From: JBCCQH01 sp039024435 | Lineage (GTDB): Bacteria; Bacteroidota; Bacteroidia; J057; JADKCL01 | Assembly (NCBI GenBank): GCA_039024435.1 | Contig: JBCCQH010000114.1 | Span: 1 to 24,528, forward strand | Length of the DNA: 24,528 nucleotides | Direction of reading: 5' to 3' | Part shown: positions 1 to 7,377 of the stretch, one piece after another | How the letters are laid out: the number at the start of each line of letters is the position of its first letter | Numbering within the stretch: the stretch's first letter is position 1 | Program-made: the position numbers and the translations under genes | The notes under the pieces: generated by a model | The model's database searches: none | What the model saw: the letters and a program-made list of their open reading frames with translations, nothing else | What the model was told of the DNA's origin: nothing

Positions 1-123
1 AAGCAGCTTGTCGAGCAGATCATGGAGTATATCAAATACTACAACCTAGAACGGGCAAAGCCATTTCGGTGGACATACGATGGAACCAAGAAAAATAGTT
101 CACTTAATACTGGATCGATACAC
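1..123 (+). mobile_element. Right end of an IS630-type insertion sequence
   Basis: The bases up to 123 have no counterpart in the other two copies of the miniature element, whereas from TAG at 124 onward the sequence matches them. IS630 elements insert at and duplicate TA; the junction here is exactly at a TA (124-125), and copy B of the miniature element carries an intact CTAG at the equivalent place. I infer that the IS ends at 123 and is inserted in copy A. The left end, and so the partner inverted repeat, is outside the window. Confidence 0.5.
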
Positions 124-126
124 TAG
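1..126 (+). CDS. IS630-family transposase, C-terminal fragment
   Basis: The window opens inside this gene; only the last 41 codons are present, ending in TAG at 124-126. The segment EYIKYYNLERAKPFRWTYDG matches the characteristic end of IS630/Tc1-mariner DDE transposases, which typically finish with a helix, a YYN motif and a (K/N)PFxWTY(x)G block after the last catalytic acidic residue. The catalytic DDE residues lie outside the window. The tail after the WTYDG block (about 14 residues) is a little longer than usual in the family, and the stop codon appears to be supplied by the DNA into which the element inserted (see the neighbouring miniature element). Identification rests on a short motif, but that motif is distinctive. 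Confidence 0.75.
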   Translation, partial: KQLVEQIMEYIKYYNLERAKPFRWTYDGTKKNSSLNTGSIH

Positions 127-252
127 TGCAGATTTTTTTGTCCATCGAAGCTCATTTTGGAGTCCATAGCCGAGCTATGGGCGAGAAAATAGCTGAAGAG
201 GGGCGAAAAAAGATGCCATAGCAAAATCGCAGAATTAAATTTAAACAGCCTT
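124..252 (+). mobile_element. Miniature inverted-repeat element, copy A (left part cut off by IS630)
   Basis: This is about 129 bp of the same element found complete at 2019-2178 and 8161-8312. It starts at TAGTGCAGATTTTTTTG, contains the shared block CGAAGCTCATTTTGGAGTCC and a perfect 7-bp dyad CCATAGC-cga-GCTATGG (164-180), and ends with AATTAAATTTAAACAGCCTT followed by TTAG (253-256). The first ~30 bases of the full element are missing here, replaced by the IS630 end. Its orientation is opposite to copy B. No coding potential is credible. Confidence 0.75.
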
Positions 253-280
253 TTAGGTTCGCACAAATAAGTACAAGGCT

Positions 281-300
281 GAATCCTTGCTTCAGGATTC
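281..300. other. Short perfect stem-loop
   Basis: GAATCCT (281-287) and AGGATTC (294-300) form a 7-bp perfect stem with a 6-nt loop. It lies in the 152-bp gap between miniature element A and the acyltransferase gene. There is no T-run beside it, so a terminator is not supported; it could be a remnant of an insertion or a regulatory hairpin. No other feature is visible in 253-404. Confidence 0.35.
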
Positions 301-404
301 CGGGTCATCACGAGATCTCTTAAATGTAAGATTGACCGGTAATCCGCGAACTGGCACTTGAATGTAAAATATTATTTGGCTTTTTTGCGATACATTGACA
401 AAAC

Positions 405-1073
405 ATGGAAAGCTATACTCTCAACACCGTCACACAGGCCGGTGAGCAAACTGAAATCTCCCAACTGCGCACCGAAGGCTACCGGCTGGCCTACGGCACC
501 CAGTTGAAATCGTATGATTTTCTTCAGTGGGATGCCAATGATGCCCGTGCCTTGGTCATGTACCTCCGCAATGCTGAAGGAAGAATGGTGGCCAGCCTCC
601 GCGCTCTGCTTAGATTGACGCAAAATGCGATGGAGGAACTTTTTGACATCAAGAGTCCGGCTCCCATCCCGGTGCCTACGATGGCCCTGGACCGTTTGGT
701 GGTACTGCCCAGCCAGCGTGGAAAAGGTCTCACCCATCTCTTTCGCTACTATCTGTACGCCGCCAGCATCGGGTCGGTCCTCAAAAGCTTTACCTTCACA
801 ATCAATGAAGGATCTTCCCGCATTCCGCTCCAACAAAAACTGGGATTTCAGTTCGCAACGGCGGACACCAGCCACCGCCTGGCAAGCCCCTACCACAACG
901 AAGCGGGCGTTTTACTGGTCCACCTGTCCGCCACTGACTTTGCCCAAGCCTGCGAAATCACCCGGGAAAGACTCCTGGTCAACCTCACGGCGGTACGGCG
1001 GGGTGATCGCTTCGATTCTGACGTTCAGCGCTACCTGGCCCAAATCGCTGAAGTGCAATCCTCCACCGACTGA
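405..1073 (+). CDS. GNAT-superfamily N-acyltransferase
   Basis: A 222-residue protein of GNAT type. The acyl-CoA pyrophosphate-binding motif A is clear: LDRLVVLPSQRGKGL, with Q104-R105-G106-K107-G108 fitting the (Q/R)xxGx(G/A) signature, preceded by the beta-strand that normally carries it and followed by the expected helix. The region before it (VMYLRNAEGRMVASLRALLR) looks like the beta2-beta3 hairpin. The layout and length recall N-acyl amino acid synthase (FeeM-like) and autoinducer-synthase-like GNATs more than small acetyltransferases, but the acceptor cannot be read from the sequence. No signal peptide; cytosolic. It is followed after 6 bp by a formyltransferase gene, so the two are almost certainly cotranscribed and may act on one metabolite. 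The pair is bracketed by inverted miniature elements. The ATG at 405 is chosen because the next in-frame Met lies well inside the fold. Confidence 0.75.
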   Translation: MESYTLNTVTQAGEQTEISQLRTEGYRLAYGTQLKSYDFLQWDANDARALVMYLRNAEGRMVASLRALLRLTQNAMEELFDIKSPAPIPVPTMALDRLVVLPSQRGKGLTHLFRYYLYAASIGSVLKSFTFTINEGSSRIPLQQKLGFQFATADTSHRLASPYHNEAGVLLVHLSATDFAQACEITRERLLVNLTAVRRGDRFDSDVQRYLAQIAEVQSSTD

Positions 1074-1079
1074 ACCCCA

Positions 1080-2018
1080 ATGCGCACCCTGAACCTCGCC
1101 ATTTTTTACGGCAACAACCTCGGCACCCAAATTCTGGTCTCTGAGATCAGTCGCCGGCTCGGTGCCCAGGGGCACCGCCTGTGTTTCGTCCATTCGGTCC
1201 GCCGCTCGCTTCCCGGCAATGCATTCGAAGCTACCTGGCCGGAAGTGCAGTGGCTGGTTCTATTTCCCGAACGGGATTTGTACCCGCATCTCGATCAGCA
1301 GTCGCTCCAGTCCGGTGCCCGAGCTTGGTCTCCGCGGCAACTGGCCGAACACTTGGGCGGCGCCTACACCACCGTAACCCGATCCGAAATCAATTCTCCT
1401 GCGCTAAAACAATTCTTGGCGCAAAACAAGGTCGATCTCGGTTTGTCCATCCGCTTTCCCTTCCGCTTCCGCTCCGAAACCATGGCCTATTTCCGGGAAG
1501 GGCCTGCATCCGGCCGGCCATTCTGGAACTTGCATTCCGCAATCCTGCCCGATTACCCGGGGTATGCCCCGATGCGCTGGGTAATGCACCACCGGGAGCC
1601 GAGCGCTTCATTTACCCTGCACGAAATCCGAGCCGAACTCGATCGCGGCGCCATTATCGACGTGCGGCCCCAGCCGGTTGATTACGCGCTCGACATGGCT
1701 TCCAACCTGCTGGCTTTGCTTCCGGCGGCGGCCGATATGGCGGTCGAAGCGGTGGGTGCCTGGACGCGGGGAGTACCGGTCCGGACCCAGGCCAATTCGG
1801 CCGCCGCACAGAAAATGTACTGCAAACGGTTGGGGGAAGCCGACCGCGCGCGTATGCAGCGTTCGGGCCTCAAATTTGTGGACGTCAACCGCATCAAAGC
1901 GGCCTGTCTCCAGCACTTTTCCCGGCCGGACACCGTTCATTTTTCCGAACTGGAAGCACTTTTGGCGAAAAAATCGGCGGCGGGAAACTTCACCGATCAG
2001 TTTTTCACGGCCCCTTAG
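1080..2018 (+). CDS. 10-formyltetrahydrofolate-dependent formyltransferase-like protein
   Basis: A 312-residue protein with the formyltransferase N-terminal fold of methionyl-tRNA formyltransferase, PurN and sugar formyltransferases. The catalytic core WNLHSAILPDYPGYAP contains N150 and H152, and D188 lies in ELDRGAI; the 38-residue N-to-D spacing equals that of PurN (Asn106/His108/Asp144), so the triad is intact. The usual LPxYRG reads LPDYPG, i.e. the Arg is replaced by Pro. The N-terminal Rossmann half begins at NLAIFYGNNLGTQILV. The last ~100 residues do not show a clear Fmt C-terminal domain, so this is not housekeeping fmt. It probably formylates an amine, perhaps the substrate or product of the preceding acyltransferase (inference). 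The TAG stop lies in the direct repeat flanking miniature element B, which begins at the very next base. Confidence 0.78.
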   Translation: MRTLNLAIFYGNNLGTQILVSEISRRLGAQGHRLCFVHSVRRSLPGNAFEATWPEVQWLVLFPERDLYPHLDQQSLQSGARAWSPRQLAEHLGGAYTTVTRSEINSPALKQFLAQNKVDLGLSIRFPFRFRSETMAYFREGPASGRPFWNLHSAILPDYPGYAPMRWVMHHREPSASFTLHEIRAELDRGAIIDVRPQPVDYALDMASNLLALLPAAADMAVEAVGAWTRGVPVRTQANSAAAQKMYCKRLGEADRARMQRSGLKFVDVNRIKAACLQHFSRPDTVHFSELEALLAKKSAAGNFTDQFFTAP

Positions 2019-2178
2019 AAGCGGTTCAAATTTAATTCTGCGATTTTGCTTTGGCATCTTTTTCCGCCCCTCTTCCGCTATTTTCTCGCCCCTAGCTCGG
2101 GCTATGGACTCCAAAATGAGCTTCGAGAGACAAAAATATCTGCGCTAGCAAATTTCACAAACCAATTTTAAATCGCCG
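2019..2178 (-). mobile_element. Miniature inverted-repeat element, copy B (complete, 160 bp)
   Basis: Complete copy in reverse orientation to A and C. One end reads AAGCGGTTCAAATTTAATT, the other (complement) CGGCGATTTAAAATTGG; these are imperfect inverted repeats of the form AxGCRGTTTAAA seen best in copy C. It is flanked by CTTAG (2014-2018) and TTTAG (2179-2183), sharing TTAG. Together with CTCAG around copy C this fits insertion at a CTNAG-like target with duplication of 3 (TNA) to 5 bases, the behaviour of some IS5-group elements; the parent transposase is not in the window. It retains the internal stretch ATCGCAGA that copy C has lost. Confidence 0.8.
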
Positions 2179-2198
2179 TTTAGACTATGGAATTACAG

Positions 2199-2228
2199 CG
2201 CGGGCACACGGTACGCCGTGCGCCCGCG
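2199..2228 (-). terminator. Strong GC-rich stem-loop downstream of the leftward gene pair
   Basis: CGCGGGCACACGG (2199-2211) pairs with CCGTGCGCCCGCG (2216-2228) with one mismatch and a TACG tetraloop. It lies 66 bases beyond the stop of the leftward gene at 2295, where a terminator is expected. No U-run follows on the minus strand, so an intrinsic terminator is likely but not proven; on the plus strand a GGATTTTCC follows. It could also protect the mRNA 3' end. Confidence 0.45.
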
Positions 2229-2237
2229 AGGATTTTC

Positions 2238-2250
2238 CATGTCTGACATG
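2238..2250. other. Perfect 13-base palindrome
   Basis: CATGTC-T-GACATG is a perfect 6-1-6 dyad 45 bases downstream of the leftward stop codon and next to the larger stem-loop at 2199-2228. Size and symmetry fit a protein-binding site or a small RNA hairpin; no function can be assigned. Confidence 0.3.
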
Positions 2251-2294
2251 ATTGTCGTCCCCCCATTCGCTTGCGCCCATTCTGATTTCCGGAA

Positions 2295-3353
2295 CTACTC
2301 CCATTCCCACCGCCGGTCGCCATTGCTGTACCAACTGAAAGCGCTGATTTCGCAATAGGTGATGCCGTAGCCATTGCGGATATCGTGCCACATCACGCCG
2401 GGGGGACTTCCCACTCCGCCTTGGTTCGAATAAATATCGCAATGAATGGAGCTGTTAAAATTGCTGCGGGCGGCCCCGACTACACTGCCCGACATCTGGC
2501 TGTACCAGGAAGTGTACTCCCCGTTCCACCAGTTGTACGGCGCAATTTCCGGGAGAATGATGAGGCCCACCTCGTCCGATTGGTAGCGGGTGATCGCCGC
2601 ATCCACGTCCCCGTAGCCGAGGGCCTTCAGGGAAATCCATAAGTTGAAGAGGAACCAGGTGGCCGCCGGTGGTCCATCGGGCAGATTGTTCATCAAGGCG
2701 TTGACATTGTTGGTGAATTGCCCATTGGTGATGGCTTCATCCAGTAGGAGAGCGGCCGCCGGGGCTTCTCCCCGCGATTGCAGGGCGGCGAAGGGGCCCG
2801 AAGTCGGAGGATAGCCTTTTTCGTAGACCCCCTGTACCGTGGCGGAAAGCGCCGGCTGCAATTCTTGATTGTAGCGGTCAAGTTCGGAGCTTATGCGCCC
2901 CGTATCGACGTAGACTTCGTAGGTATCGGCGATGGCATCGGTCAGGATGGGGACATTGTAATTGCCCCACCAGTTCTCGTTGATCGCCTCGCTGGCCCCG
3001 TGAGTGAGCGCAAATACCCGGTCTGAGACCTCATTTGCGGAGTAGGTTCGGAAAAATGCTTCCTTGTACGTGCCGTGGTTACCCGACTTCATCTCAATGT
3101 GCCAGAAGGGCTCCCCATCAGGAACGACCACGGGCGCAGTTCCCGAGTGAATGGCCATGAGATTGGCGAGGGGGTTTCGGTGGGCGGTTTCCCATTCGGG
3201 AGCGCGCAAATAGGGAATGCCGTCGACCAAGGTGATCAGGTCGTCCACCATCGCTTGCGAATCCGAAGAAGAGGAGAGGGCGTTTGCCCCCTCCAGTATT
3301 GCTTCGGTCAGGGATTGCGTGAGTTCCGCATCCAGGGTGACATAATCAGTCAT
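2295..3353 (-). CDS. Hypothetical protein, coupled to the large leftward gene
   Basis: A 352-residue protein of unknown family. Its ATG lies inside the end of the upstream gene in the string ATGACTGA (3353-3346), so the two overlap by 8 nt and are probably translationally coupled. The upstream part of this reading frame (to 3692) is not credible protein, which supports the start MTDYVTLDAEL. There is no signal peptide or membrane segment. The N-terminal half is helical; the C-terminal third is rich in Trp, Tyr, Asn and Ser (PYNWWNGEYTSWYSQMSG, ending in RRWEWE) and contains two or three Cys. I see no catalytic motif. The partnership with a giant protein carrying a hydrophobic core suggests an accessory, binding or modifying partner, but this is inference from position only. 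Confidence 0.7.
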   Translation of the reverse strand: MTDYVTLDAELTQSLTEAILEGANALSSSSDSQAMVDDLITLVDGIPYLRAPEWETAHRNPLANLMAIHSGTAPVVVPDGEPFWHIEMKSGNHGTYKEAFFRTYSANEVSDRVFALTHGASEAINENWWGNYNVPILTDAIADTYEVYVDTGRISSELDRYNQELQPALSATVQGVYEKGYPPTSGPFAALQSRGEAPAAALLLDEAITNGQFTNNVNALMNNLPDGPPAATWFLFNLWISLKALGYGDVDAAITRYQSDEVGLIILPEIAPYNWWNGEYTSWYSQMSGSVVGAARSNFNSSIHCDIYSNQGGVGSPPGVMWHDIRNGYGITYCEISAFSWYSNGDRRWEWE

Positions 3354-6300
3354 ACACGCTGTCCAGTAAGGTTTTTTCGCGAATGATGACTTTAAACGTG
3401 GTCGTCTCCGATCCCAGCCAGTTCGTTGCGACCGCGGTGTACTCGGTTTCGCCCGCTCCAGTGGCCGGGACCTCGCCGTGGGCCCGGATTGAATTGGTGT
3501 CGGGATCGAAGTACAAAAATGGCGGAAGCTCCGGGGTGATCGCAATCGAGAACGGAACGCTCGGCGTGATCCCAAACGAGGGGCCGTAGACCAGGGATTC
3601 CATCGGCTGAATATCTTCCAGGAAGGTGATGTCCGCCAGGTGGAAGAAGTTCGGGGCGAGGGTTTCCATCTTGAGTTGGAAAGTGGTTCCACCGGTGCTT
3701 GGCGCCCAGTTCACTCCGGAACCGGCGATCTGCAAGCCCCCTTGCGCGTTTTCCTTGTGGTATTCTCCCTGGGCGTCTGGGGGAACGGCTGCGAGACGCG
3801 TCGACATCGAGCTCAACGACGTTCCTTCCTTTGAAGCGACCGTGCTCGCCTCCCCATCTACCGTCACGACCCAGTACTGGGTCACGATATCCGGCCCATC
3901 TCCGGAGCGGTTGGGATCGGCGGGTTCTTCCTCCTCTTCTTCGGGAACCGGCGGTAAAAACACCACCGAATTGTCGCTCAGCAAGGTCAGGAAGCGCCCG
4001 GTAGTGTATTCGACCCCCTCATATTCCTCGATCGCCCCGATGCGGGACACTCCGTAACCATCCGTTTCCTGGACCCACACACTGTCGGGCAGATGCGTGA
4101 GCGTGCCCAAGGTGATGATCCCGTCCTGATTTACGTTGAGGTACTGATCCCCGCTGCTGAGGGAAAAGCCCGTACAGGACTTGCCGCTCCCATCGTCGAG
4201 CACATAGGGCGACGCATAGTCAATCGCCGCGCACTGGTATTCGACTTTGAAACCCGCCTTAGCGACGTCGTCGTTGACGAATTCCTCGACCGGATCCGGT
4301 TGCTTGCGGAAGCGGAGGTAGAGCATGAGCCCGAACCCGACAATGGCGCACACCACCGCGAGGGGACCAGCCAGGGCGATCATGGTCGCAGCCAATCCCT
4401 CCAAAGCAACCAGGCCACCCTCGATCATCCAGCCTCCGACCAGGGCAAACAATTCCAGGGAAGTGGCCACCAAGCTGATGACATCCGCCGCAAGGGCGGC
4501 TCCGGTTTCTCCACTTTCGATGATCTGGGCGATGGTAAAGCCCATGCCGACCATCGCCAAGACCGGTCCCACTCGGCAGGAGACAAATTCATCCAAGTTC
4601 CGACCAAACACCTTCTTCGTGCGGGAAGTGTAGCGCATATCCTCGGGACGGACCCCAAACAAGATATTGAGTGGCTCACCAGTGATGAAACTGCCCGCAC
4701 TGCCGGACAGCCACCGGGCCATCCCACTCGAGAGATTGGTCAGCCCCTTGTAGTATTTTTCCTTGTCGATCCCGAGCAACTGCCGACCCGCCCCGGCGGC
4801 ACGCTGTCGCTTGGACAGGCCGTTTGAGGTGAAGATCTCGCCCATGTAGACCCCCCGTTTGGTCAGGCTGGCCGCAACCTGCAGCCCGCGGTCCACCGTG
4901 GCCGTAACCAGATCGCCCCGTTCCGTGGTGCTCAACTCGTCCCAGGACTTATAGCCCATGTACAGCCCAAAAGTAGATCCGACCGCCATGCCCGTGGCCA
5001 GGAGTCCCCCGTATTTGTACCCGAATTCGGCAAAATCAGGATACTGCAGACCAAAGAGGGCCGGCCAATAGCCCCCCACGTAGAAGAGCGAATCGTAAAA
5101 GTTGATCATGTGGGCGAGCTCTACCATGCTGTTGATCGACCAGTGGATGATTTCATGGGCGTCGGCCGCGGTCAGGATCGAGTTGATCTGACGGGCGAGT
5201 TCCGCGATGGCCGGATCCGGATTGTTGAGATTCTGCTCGACAAACTGGTTCAGGTAGGCCCAGATCAGGTCAAACTCGATCAAGTCCCCATCGAAGTCGT
5301 ACATCGTATTCAGGATACTTTCCCCCAGGAAGGTACTGACCGTCGCGTTGTAGAGCTTCGCGTAATACCCACTCGGATCCAAAGCGGTCAGGGTGGAGGT
5401 GATGTCCTGGAAGTAGCGGGACAGGGAAGTGGAATCGCCCTGATTGCCCGAGGCAAAAATGATGTCCTCGATATTGGTCAGCGCTGCGACGGTAGTATTC
5501 GCCGAGTACAAAGCAAATGCCCAGTACAACTTTTCGTCCCGCGCCTTTGCCGCTGCTGCTCTGACCTCATCGGAAAGCGTCTTTTTGAGATCTTCCACCG
5601 AGTTTTCGTTTTCGACGACATTGTCCTCGATGTCCGCCAGCGCATCGGTCTCCCACTCGTCGATGTCCGCCAGTTGCTCCGGAGTTTGGTTCTCCTGGTC
5701 GGTGAGGTAGAGCGGCGTCCGCTTGTTGTTGTTGACATCTCCCGCGGGCCAGTGGTAGTCAAACAGCAATTGACAGTGGTAGTGGTAGACATCGGAATTT
5801 GATACCTCGTCCCGGAGCCATTGCTCGGCCCGGGGACCATTCATGTTTTTGCAATTTTCGTTGGAGCCACCGGCCATGCCTTGGGTCAAGAAAGCGGTGC
5901 TGAGTGATTCATAAAATGGTTTGGGATCGGTTCCATCCGGCAAGGGGGTGATGGAGATTTCCGCGACCCGGGCATCCAGTACCGGTTTTTCGTAGGGAGG
6001 ATCGGCTTGGGAAAACAGTGAATCCCACAATTCATCCGGGATGTAGGTCATCGCAATGTCGGCAAAATCGCCCCGGACGCGTTCCTGTACTTTGTCGTTC
6101 CAGGTTCCCTCTTCGAAGAGAAAAGGCGACATGTATTCCAGGTCTTGTACGCTCAGTCCGTCGCCATCGAGCTCACTTTGGTAAGCGGTATGGGTTCGGT
6201 GTCTTTCTGGAAAATGTTCCGCATGGGTGTCCAGCAGTGCGTGCAGGGCCGCGGCGCTGACCCGCGCGGTGTTGCCGGTCCGGGCTTTTGTACCACTGGG

Positions 6301-7377
6301 GTTGAACTGAATCGAGCCACTTTGGGCCAGTCCCGTTGCCTTTTGGGCTTCGGCCGAAAGGCCATTCCAGTACAACGTATTGTCGATGAGGTGGGAGTGG
6401 GAAACCCGGTGGCCCCCGATTTCCAGGGCGCCGCCAAATACCGCAAAGGGAACCTTGTCCGCCTCAGTTTGGTAGTAACCGGCCACCGTACTGCGGTCAA
6501 TTTTCCCTTGGAAACCGACCAATTCCCCATTGATATCGTCGGGGAAAATGGTATTCATCGCGCCGGTGATCGTCATCCCGCTGGATGGCTCGGCCGCATC
6601 CATGAACAGCGGAAAAAGGGTTTTGGGTTCACCTTCAGGAAAGCCTCCGGGCGGCGGCATCGGGATGGGATTGGCCGGCATGCCCTCAAAGTGCAGGTTG
6701 AATTGGAAGCTGCCGGGATGCGCCTCATCGGGTGCGATGTAGATGTAAGAAGACTTGGTGTGCGCAGAAGCATCCCAAAAGCGGCTGGGATTGCCTTCCG
6801 GGTACAGCGTATCGGTAAAGGTGAAGTGCAGGTAGGTCTTGTCATCCTCGGGTACCGTGGTGTAGCCGAGGATCAAGCGATCCTCCACCCACTGGGCGCC
6901 TTGCCATTCGTCGGATTCGGTGTTCCAGGTCAGTCCTGAGGCGGCTTCTGAGCCTTTGTAGCCCACGCCGCAGTTGATGGCAGTGTCACATACGTAGCGG
7001 GTCTGCCCGCTCGCCGAAACCTGATTGGGGTTTGCGGGCCGCCCGATCTGCCCAAAGGCATCGCGGGTGCGGTTTTTTAGCCACAAAGTTCCTCCGCCGA
7101 ACAGGCCTTTCCAGCGGATCACCCGGTCGTGGGCGTTGTAGGTCCAGCATTTGCGGGGAATTGGTACCCGGTCGACGAACAGTTGGTTGTGCTCCGGCGT
7201 GGCCGCCGAGACAAATACCAAGGTCACTTGACGGGGAAGCGGTCGATCCGGTCCGGTGTCGAGGCGGTGGCGGTGTAAGATGAATTCGTGTATGACAGCT
7301 TGGTTGAGCCGCGCAGCCACCGATTCAGGTCGCTTTACCCGATATTTCTCGATTTTGGATTCGATTTGTGTAGTCAT
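3346..7377 (-). CDS. Giant hypothetical protein with hydrophobic helical core and C-terminal Ig-like module
   Basis: A 1343-residue protein with no family that I recognise. The start MTTQIESKIEKYRVKR has no signal peptide. Residues about 1-480 are mixed, aromatic and beta-rich. About 560-900 is helical with acidic coiled stretches and an HEIIH at 741-745 that matches HExxH by pattern. About 930-1020 is strongly hydrophobic, with several potential membrane helices (for example ALAADVISLVATSLELFALV and IALAGPLAVVCAIVGFGLML) ending in basic LRFRKQ. An acidic linker (EEEEEE) lies near 1150. The last ~75 residues (LPPFLYFDPDTNSIRAHGEV ... YTAVATNWLGSETTTFKVII) look like a putative-Ig (He_PIG-like) domain. 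The layout resembles large toxin-like or pore-forming proteins, but that is a structural impression. It is followed by an overlapping 352-residue partner and is transcribed divergently from the TIR cluster. Confidence 0.8.
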   Translation of the reverse strand: MTTQIESKIEKYRVKRPESVAARLNQAVIHEFILHRHRLDTGPDRPLPRQVTLVFVSAATPEHNQLFVDRVPIPRKCWTYNAHDRVIRWKGLFGGGTLWLKNRTRDAFGQIGRPANPNQVSASGQTRYVCDTAINCGVGYKGSEAASGLTWNTESDEWQGAQWVEDRLILGYTTVPEDDKTYLHFTFTDTLYPEGNPSRFWDASAHTKSSYIYIAPDEAHPGSFQFNLHFEGMPANPIPMPPPGGFPEGEPKTLFPLFMDAAEPSSGMTITGAMNTIFPDDINGELVGFQGKIDRSTVAGYYQTEADKVPFAVFGGALEIGGHRVSHSHLIDNTLYWNGLSAEAQKATGLAQSGSIQFNPSGTKARTGNTARVSAAALHALLDTHAEHFPERHRTHTAYQSELDGDGLSVQDLEYMSPFLFEEGTWNDKVQERVRGDFADIAMTYIPDELWDSLFSQADPPYEKPVLDARVAEISITPLPDGTDPKPFYESLSTAFLTQGMAGGSNENCKNMNGPRAEQWLRDEVSNSDVYHYHCQLLFDYHWPAGDVNNNKRTPLYLTDQENQTPEQLADIDEWETDALADIEDNVVENENSVEDLKKTLSDEVRAAAAKARDEKLYWAFALYSANTTVAALTNIEDIIFASGNQGDSTSLSRYFQDITSTLTALDPSGYYAKLYNATVSTFLGESILNTMYDFDGDLIEFDLIWAYLNQFVEQNLNNPDPAIAELARQINSILTAADAHEIIHWSINSMVELAHMINFYDSLFYVGGYWPALFGLQYPDFAEFGYKYGGLLATGMAVGSTFGLYMGYKSWDELSTTERGDLVTATVDRGLQVAASLTKRGVYMGEIFTSNGLSKRQRAAGAGRQLLGIDKEKYYKGLTNLSSGMARWLSGSAGSFITGEPLNILFGVRPEDMRYTSRTKKVFGRNLDEFVSCRVGPVLAMVGMGFTIAQIIESGETGAALAADVISLVATSLELFALVGGWMIEGGLVALEGLAATMIALAGPLAVVCAIVGFGLMLYLRFRKQPDPVEEFVNDDVAKAGFKVEYQCAAIDYASPYVLDDGSGKSCTGFSLSSGDQYLNVNQDGIITLGTLTHLPDSVWVQETDGYGVSRIGAIEEYEGVEYTTGRFLTLLSDNSVVFLPPVPEEEEEEPADPNRSGDGPDIVTQYWVVTVDGEASTVASKEGTSLSSMSTRLAAVPPDAQGEYHKENAQGGLQIAGSGVNWAPSTGGTTFQLKMETLAPNFFHLADITFLEDIQPMESLVYGPSFGITPSVPFSIAITPELPPFLYFDPDTNSIRAHGEVPATGAGETEYTAVATNWLGSETTTFKVIIREKTLLDSVYD

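Noticed and set aside
3346..3692. A frameshift that splits one ~1690-residue protein into the giant protein and its partner
   Set aside because: The upstream protein ends after a complete Ig-like module and the downstream one has its own ATG exactly at the overlap; no slippery sequence is seen. Kept only as something to check.
5143..5157. HEIIH (residues 741-745) in the giant leftward protein as a zinc-protease site
   Set aside because: It fits HExxH only by pattern; there is no convincing third ligand or metzincin/gluzincin context, and such a match is likely by chance in 1343 residues.
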